A stretch of DNA of 64,000 nt, taken from assembly GCA_033782935.1 (NCBI GenBank), contig JAWQEG010000501.1, positions 503,501 through 567,500 on the forward strand, given 5' to 3'. Positions within the stretch are counted from its first letter, which is position 1; every line of letters begins with the position of its first letter. Source of the stretch: Petrolisthes cinctipes. Its lineage: Eukaryota; Arthropoda; Malacostraca; Decapoda; Porcellanidae. The notes under the pieces were generated by a model. It searched no databases. It was not told the DNA's origin and saw nothing but the letters and a program-made list of their open reading frames with translations. Made by a program: the position numbers and the translations under genes. Positions 1 through 10,619 of the stretch are shown here, piece by piece.

Positions 1-820
1 ATACTGGTTCCAATTATTTAATTATTTTCTCTTTATATTTTTCTATTTTTAAGACTACTATACAAGAATATAGAACATGATAATGGAAAAAACAACGTGA
101 GAGCCACTTTATTACAAGGAAATATAAAATCCAGGAGTTTCTTCAAGATGTAATGATAAATACAGTATCACAAATACCTGTGGCACTCATGAACACAGAA
201 ACGAAAAGAATAAACTAGATAATTTCTTAAAAATACACACGTTTCTACAGATACACTTAACTGCCACCATTATACCTTACCATATTTGAATTTTTCTCTT
301 GGGGGCTTGTTTTCGCTATTTCTACTTAAATACACATAAGAATTAAGAACGCAAATTGCTTCTAATTGTCCATAAGGTGAATGAGTTAAGATTCATTATG
401 ATTATACAGTGAAAAGTGTGTATATTTACCTGAAACACCATGTACACCAACCACTGGATACTCGTCCCGACGCGGTGTGCACTGTGGCCGGTGTCAGGGT
501 TCTCATGAGGTATTTGTGATATTACCTTAAAAAGTGGGTTGAAAATACCTTAGATGGAGCCAAATTGCCTTAGATACCAAACTAGGTGATTATTTCAACA
601 TAAACTGAACCCTTGACACACGATATTTTTGTGTAGTTATAATAGTTTTTGACAGCAATGAATTTTTCTTTTACGACGACCCGTGAAATAACGGAAGGAT
701 TCGTGGAAAGTACCTTAGATTGTCAAAGCTTTACCTTAAATAGTCCCAAATTACGCTAATCTAGGGTAATTACCTTAAAAATGAGAGCATTGCCGGTGTG
801 TTATGAACTTATGACTCCAC
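1..820. other. AT-rich non-coding stretch
   Basis: No coding frame, RNA gene or clear repeat could be recognised. Short phrases built on 'taccttaaa/taccttaga' recur at about 525-780, so this part may be a decayed repeat. Confidence 0.5.
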
Positions 821-823
821 CTG

Positions 824-911
824 TGACGTCACCATCAGCTGATTTGGTCCACACACTGCGGCCTGTACATGGAGACCATGGAGGTATAATATAGAGGAGG
901 CGGCATGAGCT
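824..911 (+). promoter_or_regulatory. CRE plus TATA promoter-like module A
   Basis: A full CRE palindrome (TGACGTCA) lies at 824-831. A TATA-like block (GGTATAATATAGAGGAGGCGG) lies at about 884-904. The stretch 878-911 is matched almost exactly, in inverted orientation, at 2815-2851 in front of a THAP fragment. That match suggests a duplicated core promoter rather than chance. Transcription itself is inferred. Confidence 0.4.
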
Positions 912-1319
912 GCTCGTCCTGTACACCCAAAGTGAAGCCAGGGGCGGAGCCTATTACCCTACCCCCCATTGACTCAAAACATTGCCCCGGCCGCTATATA
1001 CTCACTATAATTATGCTCTTATTTTCTCATATTAACTATAATTAGAGCCAGAAAGAGACTTGAATTTGTTCCATATATGATAACTGCATAAAATTATCCA
1101 ATTCTGTATATTATCAAAAGTACCTAAACCCATTAAATACCGCTGTTTCCTAGAGCATTACCTCTTCTCGCAAACTTTTCCTAGGAGTATGAATGAAAGA
1201 ATGAATGAATTAATGAATGAATAGTTTATTTTATGCAAAAAGTATAGTAAAAGAGAAGGTCATAGCTTACACACCAACCCACAGACAGTATTATAAGGGT
1301 ACAGAGAAATAAGAACAAG

Positions 1320-1539
1320 TACAGTTGCCCACACATGAATCTGGTATGCCTCGCTACTTGCGAGATACCTACAAAGTGAAAGAAAGTGAGCAAAAGTTAT
1401 AGTTTGTTGACAAGCAGATAGTAATAATATTTTACTGTCTGCCTGTCAACAAACTACATCTTTTTTCACTTAAATTTCCTTTCGTTGTAGCCACCTCCCA
1501 AGTAACGAGCCATACCAGTTTCATGTGTGGGCAACTGTA
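1320..1539. repeat. Hairpin MITE, Tc1/mariner-like ends
   Basis: An inverted repeat runs from TACAGTTGCCCACAC at 1320 to the complementary GGGCAACTGTA ending at 1539. A second nested stem at about 1399-1457 (tagtttgttgacaag and its complement) forms the inner part. TA flanks and CAGT termini fit a non-autonomous Tc1/mariner-type element; the superfamily assignment is inference. Confidence 0.7.
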
Positions 1540-1639
1540 CAAATGCAAATAAAATTAATTATATAAAGAGTTCTAGTATGAAACTCTGGAAGGCCTTATG
1601 TCACTCTTTAAGTACAGTATATAAATAAGATTATATACA

Positions 1640-1985
1640 GTAAGATGTGTATAGTGAAGTGAAGATGTGTATAGTGTAGTGAAGATGTGTGGTGTGCTGT
1701 GAAATGTGATGTGCAGTGAAAATGTAGCCTAAATAATGTAGTGAAGATGTGTATTATGTAGTGAAGATATGTATAGGGTAGTGAAGATTTACATAGTGAA
1801 GTGAAGATGTGTGTTGTGTATAGTGTAGTGAAGATGTGTGATGTGTAGTGAAGGTGTGGTGTGTTATGGAGATGTGTGTGTAGTGAAGATGTGTATAGTG
1901 TACTGAAGATGTGTATAGGGTAGTGAAGATGTGTATATGTTACTGCAGATATGTGATGTGTAGTGAAGATGTGTAGTGTAACACC
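1640..1985. repeat. Minisatellite of 'agtgaagatgtgta' units
   Basis: Irregular tandem units containing gtagtgaagatgtgta, about 15-25 bp long, fill the segment. The long open frames here, read as His/Thr/Leu-rich peptides, are by-products of the repeat. Confidence 0.8.
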
Positions 1986-2551
1986 CAGAAATGTCATGTA
2001 AGAGTTCACACTCAGGTGTAGTGTCTTGTATCAAACACATTTTACCACTTATAAGCCACATGAAATCTTACCATGATGGCTGGATGTTACTGCATAAAGT
2101 GTGTCATCACTTACTCAGTTTCAGTTCACTCTGATTCACACAAAAACATTATTTTAATAATCAGTCCCAGGCCGTAATTTTACAATTATAAAAACTCTTT
2201 TGGCACATTGGCTTAACTTAGACTACGGTACTATAACTTAGACCTAAGTTCTCAACAACCAAATAGTCTACGTAGTAAACACAATTATAAATTTAATATA
2301 TTTGAAACATTATGAAATATGCTAAAACATTCATAATACAATCTCTCAACACTCGAGTTATCCTACAGGCCAACCTTAACTTGGGCACAAGTATAGGTCA
2401 CCCCATGGAGCCAGTTTATCTTTTATAACCCTGTCAATGCCATATATACGTGAGGTTATACATTAACAGTTAATATCACAACACTATAATAGCCTTGGCT
2501 TTGCAGTTTTTGTGTGTACAGTATTAATATTCTACAGGACATGGGTACGTG

Positions 2552-2704
2552 TCACGGTGTGCGAGTCAGGTGATGAATTTCACTTCGTTGATTTGTCCAT
2601 TTCTGTCGTATATTTTTCTGTATGACTTTCTTAACATACCTATGAAATGTAGTAGAAAGACTCTTGTCTTTCTGGGTACACCCATATGCTGAACACGCCG
2701 GCAT
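2552..2704 (-). pseudogene. THAP-domain fragment
   Basis: From an ATG at 2704 the minus strand encodes MPACSAYGC, followed by FHRY and a WTNQ segment. This matches the start of a THAP domain (C-x4-C pair, Phe-His-Arg block, tryptophan). The second Cys-His pair and the AVPTIF-like end are not found downstream, so the copy is truncated or is a single exon of a lost gene. Its upstream flank carries a TATA/CRE module (2811-2932). It is related in kind, not closely in sequence, to the THAP exon at 7587-7890. Confidence 0.55.
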
Positions 2705-2810
2705 TATTACAAAAAATGGCAAAGAATGTTGGTGAAGTTGATGGTCCGACATGATCAGCTGAGGTTTGTTTTGAGGACAGCCGACCAATAGCGAGTTGGC
2801 TTCACCTTTG

Positions 2811-2932
2811 TGACGTCATGCCGCCTCCTTTATATTATACCTCCATGATGGAGACCAAGGATGAGAGACAGTAAGGATAGTTCAGTGAAACGTCATCAAT
2901 TCAGCCGTGACGTCACGCGCTCCGTGACGTCA
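2811..2932 (-). promoter_or_regulatory. Promoter-like module B with three CREs
   Basis: TGACGTCA occurs at 2811-2818 and 2908-2915, and TGACGTCA again at 2925-2932. A TATA-like block on the minus strand (TATAATATAAAGGAGGCGG) lies at about 2820-2840. The minus-strand THAP fragment starts about 100 bp further on. A 28-bp block within 2848-2887 is repeated in inverted orientation at 8027-8066. Confidence 0.45.
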
Positions 2933-3610
2933 AAGTGATGACGCTCACTGGAGACCCTGCTGGAGACCCTAGCATGCAGGAATCTCGTTCAAACTTAAAT
3001 AATCTCTCCTTATTCTCGGTTTTAATACATGATTTATACATCATACGTGTGTGGTGTTCTCTAAAAGAGTTAATTGATAGTTGTGGATATAGTTTTCATG
3101 AATAGTAGACTAGTGTATGCTATATTGAAGGCTATAGCACTGCATTTACAAGCTGATAGAGGCTCGCTCACGCCGATTCTAGCTAACAAAACCCCGTGAT
3201 ATTAATTTATTACGATTAATATAGATAAGTCACAAACATAGAAAATTGGGATTATTGACTGAATTTCCTAGAGATTCGTTAATATTTCTTTATGTTGTAT
3301 TACATGCATATCATGTCTCTCACCCATCTTTCTCCCCACATTAACTCTAACTTCACCCACAATTTCGCTTCTTTTTGTACATGATTTACTTTCGAATGTG
3401 ACCTTTCATTACTTACTTGAAAAAGAACGTTTCTTTACAGGCTGTTTCCCTTTTGTAGTTTTGTATATCCAGTAGTCTGTGCACTCATTTTGCTATTCCG
3501 AGAAGTTTATTAATTTCTTCTGTTTACTCTTAATTACTATTTACTTTGCCAGTGTGCAAAACATTTTTGTGTTTGAGTTATCTTGGCATAAGTAGAAAAC
3601 ACTAATGTAC
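2933..3610. other. No feature recognised
   Basis: AT-rich sequence with stop codons in all frames; no recognisable gene or repeat. Confidence 0.5.
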
Positions 3611-3619
3611 TTCCTTTAA

Positions 3620-4035
3620 CTACTTTAGTTCTGGAAACTGAAGATATTAAACACATTATTATTAAATTTGGTAAAGTGAGAGAAGACCAAATTGGCAGTA
3701 CAAGCTTGGAAATAAAATATTAAATAAAGCAGAGAAAGAAAGAGATTTAGGGGTAACGATAAATAAGAAATTGACACCAGATGATCATATAAATGAAAAA
3801 GTGAGAAATATGTATACATTGTTAGCAAACTTGAGTGGCCTTCACTTATATAGATGAAGAAATGGTCAAGAAAATAATTACATCCTTTATAAGGCCTACC
3901 TTAGAATATGCTGCAGTAGTATGGAATAGTAAGGATATAGAAAACTTGTGTCAACAGGGAATACCTACAATTAGAGATCACAGTAAGAAATTAATTAAAA
4001 GAAGAGGAAACAAAGATGTACAGAAATACAAATAG
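3620..4035 (+). mobile_element. CR1-like LINE fragment (end of RT region)
   Basis: Conceptual translation across frames gives ERDLGVTINKKLTPDDHI, then a break near 3830, then IRPTLEYAAVVWN and GIPTIRDHSKKLIKRRG. The 'ERDLGV...H' block and 'RPxLEYAxxVWx' are typical of the region after the reverse transcriptase palm in CR1/Jockey-type LINEs. The frame breaks once and both ends are missing, so this is a dead 5'-truncated piece. It stops at a TAG at about 4033. Confidence 0.75.
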
Positions 4036-4475
4036 GTAAGAACATAAAAGTAGACACGAGTAATTTATTTCCTTGAACTCTAAAGTACAGTATTAAATAC
4101 AGAGGCGAGTGAAAAAAAGTGAGCAAATCTAAATGAATCAAAAGTGTGTAACCTCTCACCCATAGTGTAAAAAGTCAGCATGGAACAGTTCTTCCTACAA
4201 AAATACAGCTACTATAATAAACTGTACATTTTAAAGCTGTTGTACAAGCCAGGAACCATGATTATCAAGTATGACATTCAACCATGTACCGAGTGCTACA
4301 GAAATTATTTATATGCTGCATCTTACCCTCTCATGCTCATTTGCATCTAACTATTCTTCCCTTGCAATGATAACTCTGAAGTTTTTAAAAATTCAAGCAC
4401 ATAAAGTGTTCACACAACTGGAATATGATTTAGTACCATAATCCAACAATACTTAAACTAGTACAGTACCAGACC

Positions 4476-5056
4476 TCAGAAGACATTTACTACACAGATG
4501 GTATAAGGAAACAGACTAATAAAGGGGGAACTAGCGCATAGAACAAAACAGAAGCATAACAAGGCCGTGAGGATACATATAGTCATAGATGCTGGTATAA
4601 TAGGTTTATTGGCATAAGTTTGTTTTGCTTTTTCAAGGTTGTACTCTAATACCAAATTTTTGTACTCTGTATTTTCCTTAAGCAGAATATCATTGTCTAA
4701 GGTTTGTTTTAACAATTTCTTTTTGATGTCACCATTTTCTCCAACAAGCTCCATTAATCTTTGTTCTAAACTTCCTTCCTTTGCTTGTAGTTCCTCTAAA
4801 TTTAGTTCTAACTGTCTTTTAATTTTTGTTACTTTCTCCAATTTTAGAGACACCTCAGACAGCTGCTGTTGTAGGACATACACATTATTATTCCCAGAAT
4901 GTAGGAAACCACAACAGGACCAACAAACTGCCAGATTATGTCCACCTGATGAAGCAGAGCTACCTTCTATAGGTGTTTCTAACTTTTGGTGTTAATAGAG
5001 TCTCTCCAACAGCAGAGGTTTGGGTAGGAGCTTCATAAGAGTCAGGTGCCAATTCT
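4476..5056 (-). CDS. THAP gene, last exon with coiled coil (frameshift near 4985)
   Basis: Acceptor 'tttacag' precedes 5056. The first part reads ELAPDSYEAPTQTSAV; after a one-base shift the frame continues LETPIEGSSASSGG and then a coiled coil (VYVLQQQLSEVSLKLEKV onwards, about 90 residues). The segment before the stop is hydrophobic. The intact parts on both sides of the shift argue for one recent indel in a real exon. Confidence 0.55.
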
Positions 5057-6605
5057 GTAAAGTGAAAGGTTACTTAACACAAAGGCCTAGAGAAAAAGCA
5101 TCCTGTAAAGCTATCCTTAGTGACTATTTCTTGACAAATACAGTACAGTATACTGTATAATATACACTACTATAATGTTAACTTACCCTTCCCAATACCA
5201 GGTTGGATGGAGAAAGTAATGAGAGGTGTGGCATGAGTAAGAAGGCAATTGGGATTGCAGCATGAGTAAGAAGGCAATTGGGATTGTGTGTGGGATGGTT
5301 GGGGAGGTGAAATGTAATACATTGAGGTGGGATGGGCATGTATGGCAAATACATACAGGACTACTCCAAGTCTTAAACTTATTTCTCAGTGACTAGTCCT
5401 TAGTCTGTCACTATTGTCTACAGTACTGTACTGTACTTTAGAATGTCTAACAAGTGACAAGATCAACCTATTCTACACCCCAATGTACTTGTGTAAGTGC
5501 TCCCAAATACTGTACTACCCTTGATAATTTTCTCTAATGTTGTTGACTGATTTAAGTATCAACCAAATAACATTACTAGATAAGCTTGGTGTTAGGAAAT
5601 TAACTACATTTTCTAGTTGTTGCGAACCCTTGATGTCACAGTGGTCTATAAGAATTCATCAGGCCAACTGTACATGCTAGAGTTGTTATGACATAAAACT
5701 AAAACCCCTGAGCCACCTATCCCAATATCTTAAGCAAAGGTTTCTAAGGTTTCAAAACATCTTGGCGATGGTGGTGAGTTGGGAAGGAAGTCAGCATGAA
5801 GGCTTGCTCGGAGGAATCCGAAGTGACAATGCCGCAATCTGGGAAATGTAAAATACTCCATCAAGAGATATCATAGATAAATATATGTATATAAATAATT
5901 ATACATATAATTTATGACAGATCAGTATAATTCATGATTCTAGAGTTAGATTAAATGAAATTCAAATAACTAGTAAATTAAAAATATGACACAATTAGAG
6001 TAGAATTAATAAATGAAGAAAGATAATAATGAATCAGCATTTCTCTTACCGGAACAATAAAGTTCAGGTTGTTGAGTTCCTCCAGCAACAGCAGTTTCAA
6101 TAGGGGCTGAATCTTCTTATGATGTGTCTGTTGAGTGAAAGAGAACTTGTCTTAAAGAGAATACAGAAAACATTCACTGTACCGTATATCCATTTTGGTA
6201 AATTTACTGTTTTGGACAGAATAGGATTCTTTGGACAATAATATATTGTACTAGTGTTTTTTTATGTGTTTTCAACAATTTTAAAATTCATTTCCGTCAC
6301 AATTTTTTTTTTTTTTTTAGCCAAACCTAATCCGGACCGCGGCACACTACCAGGACCTAACTAGGGCAGACTACCGGGACCTAACCAGGGCAGACTACCG
6401 GGACCTTACCGGGGCAGACTACCGGGATTAGATTTCAAGTGTAAACTGTGCTCTACATCCATCCATGTTGGCTATTTCTATTTTTCCAGTAATCTGCCCT
6501 GGTTAGATCCCGGTAGCCTGCCCTGGTTAGGTCCCGGTAGTCTGCCCCGGTTAGGTCCCGGTAGTGTGCCGCGGTCCAGATTAGGTTAGGTCAGGTTAGG
6601 TTTGG

Positions 6606-6637
<32 letters not shown>

Positions 6638-7890
6638 CGACGGAAATGAATATCAAAATCGTTGAAAACACATAAAAAAACACTAGTAAAATATATCATT
6701 GTCCAAAGAATCCTATTCTGTCTGAAACAGTAAATTTACCTATATTTTCAATTAAAGGAATATATAATAATTATACCCTATATACCATATGTAACTCACT
6801 GATGTCTGTTGAGTGAAAGAGAACTTGTCTTGCAGAGAATACAGAAAATATTCACTGTACTGTATATATATTTTCAACTAAAGGAATATATAATATACCC
6901 TATATACCATACGTAACTCACTGATTGAGATGTTATATTTCAGCAAGACAGTAAAAATTTTAATAAAAATCAATTTTAAAAAGTCATAAAATTCTTCCTA
7001 CCAGAAACACTGAGCAAATATTGCAAAAGCTGGTGCCTCTGTTTTTCCTCAGCTCTGCGCCCACGGTGTTTTGCACTTCTGCAAAAAGGAAAATAATTAA
7101 ATCAGACAATCTGGTATTGCAATTTATTTGTATGATCAAGATAGAAAACCTTTCTGCTCTTTTGGTATGGATATGTTTCCCACCTCCCTACCAAACTAGT
7201 CATTTATAAAAACTGAAAATATTAAGAAATGGTCCCAATCTACCTGCCACCTAACGTTAGTATAAACCAACCCTACACAATGTACAATAAAACCAAATAA
7301 CCTATAAAACTTTCATAAAATTGGCCTATCTTACCTGGTTGGCTGTCTTGTCACATTTCAATTGTATGGCTCATATAAACCTTACTTTCAATAAAGAGTA
7401 GGGGCAGCCCATATCTATGCACAATAGAATTGGCCAAGATTTATTTTAACCTGTTAACAAGCACCATCAAGAAATATTTGTCAGCTCCTACTAATTGCAA
7501 ATGAAAGATGATATTTAGTAAGTTTTGCACAATAAGTATTATACCGAAAGTATTGGCAGTAACAGATAAGAGTCCATATTGCCTACCTGAATCATCCTCC
7601 TGTTTTGGGAGAAACAGCGAAGGTACAGCATCAGCCTTCAGTGATCTTGTTGCCTGTGGAGACTTGTTCAGGAGCTTCCTCTTGATGCTGTAATTCTGTT
7701 TGTAATCTGCTGCCTTAAAATGACTGGAGCAAACTCTGACAGTCTCTGGGTTTAGTTTATCTGCCCGATAGCATGAATTATTCCACTGTTTTAACACTGA
7801 TTTTGTCCTTGGAAATCGATAAAAATGGCACTTTTCTTGTTTCTTGCTCCTGTTATTGCTATTGCACCCGTAAACAGCACACCTTGTCAT
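4476..7890 (-). CDS. THAP zinc-finger protein with C-terminal coiled coil (multi-exon)
   Basis: The likely start is the ATG at 7888-7890. Exon 7587-7890 encodes a complete THAP domain (C2CH zinc finger that binds DNA). The best-supported later exon runs from an acceptor at 5056 down to a stop at 4476 and encodes a long Leu/Lys/Glu heptad-rich coiled coil. Between them, 7002-7078 and 6050-6106 have acceptor and donor signals and are plausible small exons, but I could not fix their phases. Near 4985 (an A4 run) the reading frame shifts by one within what looks like a single exon, so the gene may carry a frameshift, or the assembly an indel. THAP plus coiled coil is the common layout of animal THAP proteins, which act as nuclear DNA-binding factors; some derive from P-element transposases. 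A CRE-containing promoter lies just upstream. Confidence 0.6.
5090..6040. other. THAP-gene intron
   Basis: Mostly AT-rich with no clear gene. A direct repeat of about 27 bp (gcatgagtaagaaggcaattg) occurs twice at 5231-5280. A possible alternative exon with acceptor 'tttcccag' and a short Ser-rich frame lies at about 5770-5840 (minus), but it is unsupported. Confidence 0.4.
6050..6106 (-). CDS. Candidate small exon of the THAP gene
   Basis: A 57-bp segment lies between a possible acceptor (gattcag) and a donor (GTAAGA at 6044-6049). One frame gives PIETAVAGGTQQPEL, similar in style to YEAPTQTSAVGET in the last exon. Phase is unresolved. Confidence 0.35.
6185..6745. repeat. Large foldback element with TTAGG-like core
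   Basis: Arms of about 200 bp are complementary: GGTAAATTTACTGTTT at 6198 and its complement ending about 6741, plus the shared block acagaataggattctttgg. The arms meet poly-T (6302-6320) and poly-A (6607-6637) tracts. Inside lie repeated 'ccgggacctaaccagggcagacta' units in both orientations and a ggttaggtcaggttagg run. The element interrupts one copy of a tandem duplication (6125-6190 continuing at 6742-6803; intact copy about 6805-6925). Confidence 0.75.
7002..7078 (-). CDS. Candidate second exon of the THAP gene
   Basis: A 77-bp segment has a strong acceptor (ttttgcag before 7078) and a donor (GTAGGA, 6996-7001). Two frames are open across it; the frame joined to exon 1 gives EVQNTVGAELRKN. 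Confidence 0.4.
7587..7890 (-). CDS. THAP domain exon (exon 1)
   Basis: From the ATG the protein reads MTRCAVYGC, then FYRFPRTK, a tryptophan at QWNN, VCSSHF and AVPSLF. These are the defining THAP elements: C-x4-C, the Phe-Arg-Phe-Pro block, the invariant Trp, C-x2-H and the closing AVPxLF. The domain fills about residues 1-94. The exon ends at a GTAGGC donor (7581-7586), phase 1. Confidence 0.85.
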
Positions 7891-7929
7891 TGTTCTTATA
7901 GAGAAAAAAGCTGGAGTCACTGAGATACA

Positions 7930-8070
7930 AGCAAAGCAAAGGCAAAACTCCACTGTGCGTCCGTGTTTGGGTCTCCAGTGACGTCACGGCTGTATGGCGC
8001 GGTGCATTGTGGGTAAAACAAGTGCTCAGTGAACTATCCTTACTGTCTCTCATCCTTGATGGAGACGACC
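7930..8070 (-). promoter_or_regulatory. Promoter-like module C of the THAP gene
   Basis: A perfect CRE (TGACGTCA) lies at 7979-7986, about 90 bp before the start codon. A CG-containing gcgcggtgcattgtggg block follows at about 7998-8014. The 40-bp block 8027-8066 is an inverted copy of 2848-2887. I see no TATA box close to the start codon. Confidence 0.45.
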
Positions 8071-8239
8071 TTTCCTGTACATTGAGACGGCCTTGGCCTT
8101 TCCTGTACATTGAGACGGCATTGGCCTTGCCCATACACGCTCAAACTGGCCTGCAGTTAACGGTCAAACCTAGTTTCGTCAGTCGGACGGTCAGTTAAAA
8201 CTGTGCGTGTATGGGGCTTAATTGAGGTAGGAAAGGTGC

Positions 8240-8652
8240 TATAGTCAAACCAGAATATACTGAGCCTTCGGGTAGGGTCGAGGATTAAGAGCAGCGTTGC
8301 CAAATCACCACCAAAACATACCCACATGGTGCGAGAATGACCAGGTGACTGACATGAGTACACGTGTCCTTGACCCGCCATTAACCCTTTGTCACAGGAG
8401 ATGTGGCAGCATGTACAAAATAGCATGTCACATGTTGTATAGAGTTGTTGTCAATATACTTACAATGAACCTAACTCGTCATTATAAATACTTCTTTTTA
8501 ACATTGTAATATATATCGAATACTTAGAACTACTACAAATTGGCTTATGCATTAAAATTTTAACGATATGGGTTTGTTTTGGTGATGATTTGGCAATGCC
8601 GCTCTTAATCCGGACCCCACCCTAGGGCTCAGTATATTCTGGTTTGACTATA
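8240..8652. repeat. MITE with about 85-bp terminal inverted repeats
   Basis: The left arm begins TATAGTCAAACCAGAATATA and the right arm is its complement ending GGTTTGACTATA at about 8652. The arms also share gattaagagc and ttgccaaatca blocks. The interior of about 240 bp has no coding capacity. TA at both edges suggests a Tc1/mariner-type target duplication. Confidence 0.75.
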
Positions 8653-8659
8653 TATTTAT

Positions 8660-8965
8660 AGGAGGAATGAATAGGATGTTTGGCTGTAAGTCACTTAGAA
8701 TGTATGTAAAGAGGAAGTTGTACGAAAGGTAGCAGTGCCTACTGCACTGTATGGAACGGAAACATGGAATATGGGAGAAAGTGAGAAGTCTAGAAGGTTG
8801 AATGTAGTAGAGATGAGATGTCTGAGAAGCATGTGTGGTGTGACTCGAATGGACAGTGTCAGGAATGAGGAAGTGAAGTGAGGAGGACAGGTGTTGTGAG
8901 AGAGTTAGCAGGCCGTGCAGAGCAGAGTGTAATATGGTTTAGACATGTGGAGAGAATGGAGGTGA
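8660..8965 (+). mobile_element. RTE-like LINE fragment (C-terminal region)
   Basis: Translation gives VPTALYGTETWNMGE, then RRLNVVEMRCLRSMCGVTR and RNEEVK, ending with FRHVERME. This 'LYGxETW...MRCLRxMCGVTR...GHVERM' block is the standard C-terminal part of a large LINE group in animals. Frame breaks show it is dead. Confidence 0.75.
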
Positions 8966-9075
8966 GACAGCAAGCAGGAAGGAAATAGAAAGAAAAGAGG
9001 GACAGGTTAACAACTGAAATGGAATGGCTGAGGCCGAAGGGGCGCCCAAGACCCTTAAAGTATTGCCCACATCAC
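8965..9075 (-). mobile_element. 3' end of LINE family L-TGATATTAGG (partial)
   Basis: The segment (gtgagacagcaagcaggaagg through cccttaaagtattgcccacatcac) recurs at 42165-42295 and 60250-60360, where it ends in a (TTGA)n-like tail. It is the non-coding 3' part of a minus-oriented LINE. Confidence 0.65.
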
Positions 9076-9084
9076 TACAGGAGC

Positions 9085-9260
9085 AATGAAAACACTGGTT
9101 AGAAATAGAATGTTAAGTACAGTAGTTGCAAGAAGACTGCATAGGGGAAAGTAGTACCCACACTGACATACGGTTGTGAAACTCTGGAGTGGCATTAATA
9201 TGAGAAACAAGAGAAAGAGCATTAGAAATGGGTATGCTGAGATGTGTGTGTAGAATCCAA
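9085..9260 (+). mobile_element. LINE fragment, weak
   Basis: The plus frame around 9150-9180 reads VVPTLTYGCETLEWH and is followed by degenerate sequence. 'LTYGCETW' is a hallmark of LINE ORFs after the RT domain. Confidence 0.45.
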
Positions 9261-9449
9261 TACATTCCATGGGCTTGAAAGTAATTGTAACTCATTTTCG
9301 TGGATATTTTGGTCTCTCATTTTGTATTCTGATTTCATTCTTCCTGCCCTGCTGGTTCTCGAGGCCCCCTTGAAAAAAGGGCAATGGGGTACTGATGAAT
9401 AGGATGATGAATAAATCCTTGCACTTAAAAAAATCAATGTAGCTCTTCA

Positions 9450-10085
9450 GTTTCATGTGATAATTTAATGTGTGAATAACAGCTGTTTAGAAATACTGAT
9501 CCTATATAGCCTAGTGGTTGATATGCTTATCAAACGATATCGTAAAAGGACGTTATAATGCCCAGTTACCAAATTCCATGAAGATAGGTTTGGATGCTTG
9601 CATATTGTACATCGTGTTTGGGTGAACAGAATTCATGTGTGTTCTGTCACTGATATGATGTTAATCCAAAACTCAGTCCAACCTAGTATTGAGCAGTATT
9701 GTTGTATTATTCCTTGTATTAAGGACGAGTAATCGTGTATGAAAATTGGAGACCTCTGATTTCTCCTGACTATGCCACGAAACAATCTCCTTCCATATAG
9801 CCTAGGTGGCGTTTCGTTGCAATATTTGAAGGACTCGTTTACCTCCAATTTGCTGACTACATCACGGGGTTCTTATCAAAGGTCTTCAATTTCTGTCGTT
9901 GATTGCAATAGTGTAAAACAAAGCTTCAAGTTTATGCTAGTTTTCCACTTGAAAAACTACTTCTAATAATATAATAAATTCGAAAATAGTTCTAAGAATT
10001 TTTTTTTCTAATAAGTTAAATGTAGTATAATAAACAAAACTGCTTTTATTTCACAATTTATTTCCAATGTTTATAATATAATTAC
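9450..10085. other. No feature recognised
   Basis: AT-rich sequence without recognisable coding or repeat structure. Possible AATAAA signals for minus transcripts (tttatt) occur near 10045. Confidence 0.4.
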
Positions 10086-10154
10086 ATGACATTCATCACT
10101 GATGATATAATGGTATCATGCAGGGTTTGTGTTCATTTGCATGCCATTTGCATG

Positions 10155-10395
10155 GCAGAACTTCTATATATCTCATGGCAGAACTTCTATATATCTCATT
10201 ACAGAACTTCTATATATCTTATGGCAGAACTTCTATATATCTCATTACAGAACTTCTATATATCTCATTACAGAACTTCTATATATCTCATTACAGAACT
10301 TCTATATATCTCATTACAGAACTTCTATATATCTCATGACAGAACTTCTATATAATATTATCTCATGGCAGAACTTCTATATATCTCATTATGTT
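10155..10395. repeat. 23-bp satellite, about 10 copies
   Basis: Units of 'cagaacttctatatatct' plus 'cattac' or 'catggc' repeat every 23 bp (for example at 10202, 10225 and 10248). Open frames here are artefacts of the repeat. Confidence 0.9.
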
Positions 10396-10544
10396 TGAAC
10401 GACAAACCCTTCTATAGTTTTGCCTCTTGTGTAATAGAATAAGTCACATTTACTGCCTGAAATTACTTTAATGGAGGAATTAGATAAACATTTAGTTTTT
10501 TCATAGTAAAAATTAGTTAACCAATACCAGTGTGAACTGCCAGT

Positions 10545-10619
10545 GTACAGTCGGCGGCACATAGTCATTGAACAAACTTTCCCTTACACCCTGGTCAAGG
10601 ACTATGTGCCGCGACTGTA
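10545..10619. repeat. 75-bp hairpin MITE
   Basis: TACAGTCGGCGGCACATAGTC at the left pairs with GACTATGTGCCGCGACTGTA at the right. TA edges and CAGTC ends match the other hairpins in this window, but the stem sequence is unique. Confidence 0.75.

Noticed and set aside
5770..5841. Alternative terminal exon of the THAP gene
   Set aside because: Has an acceptor and a short frame, but no homology to the rest and no donor or phase support.
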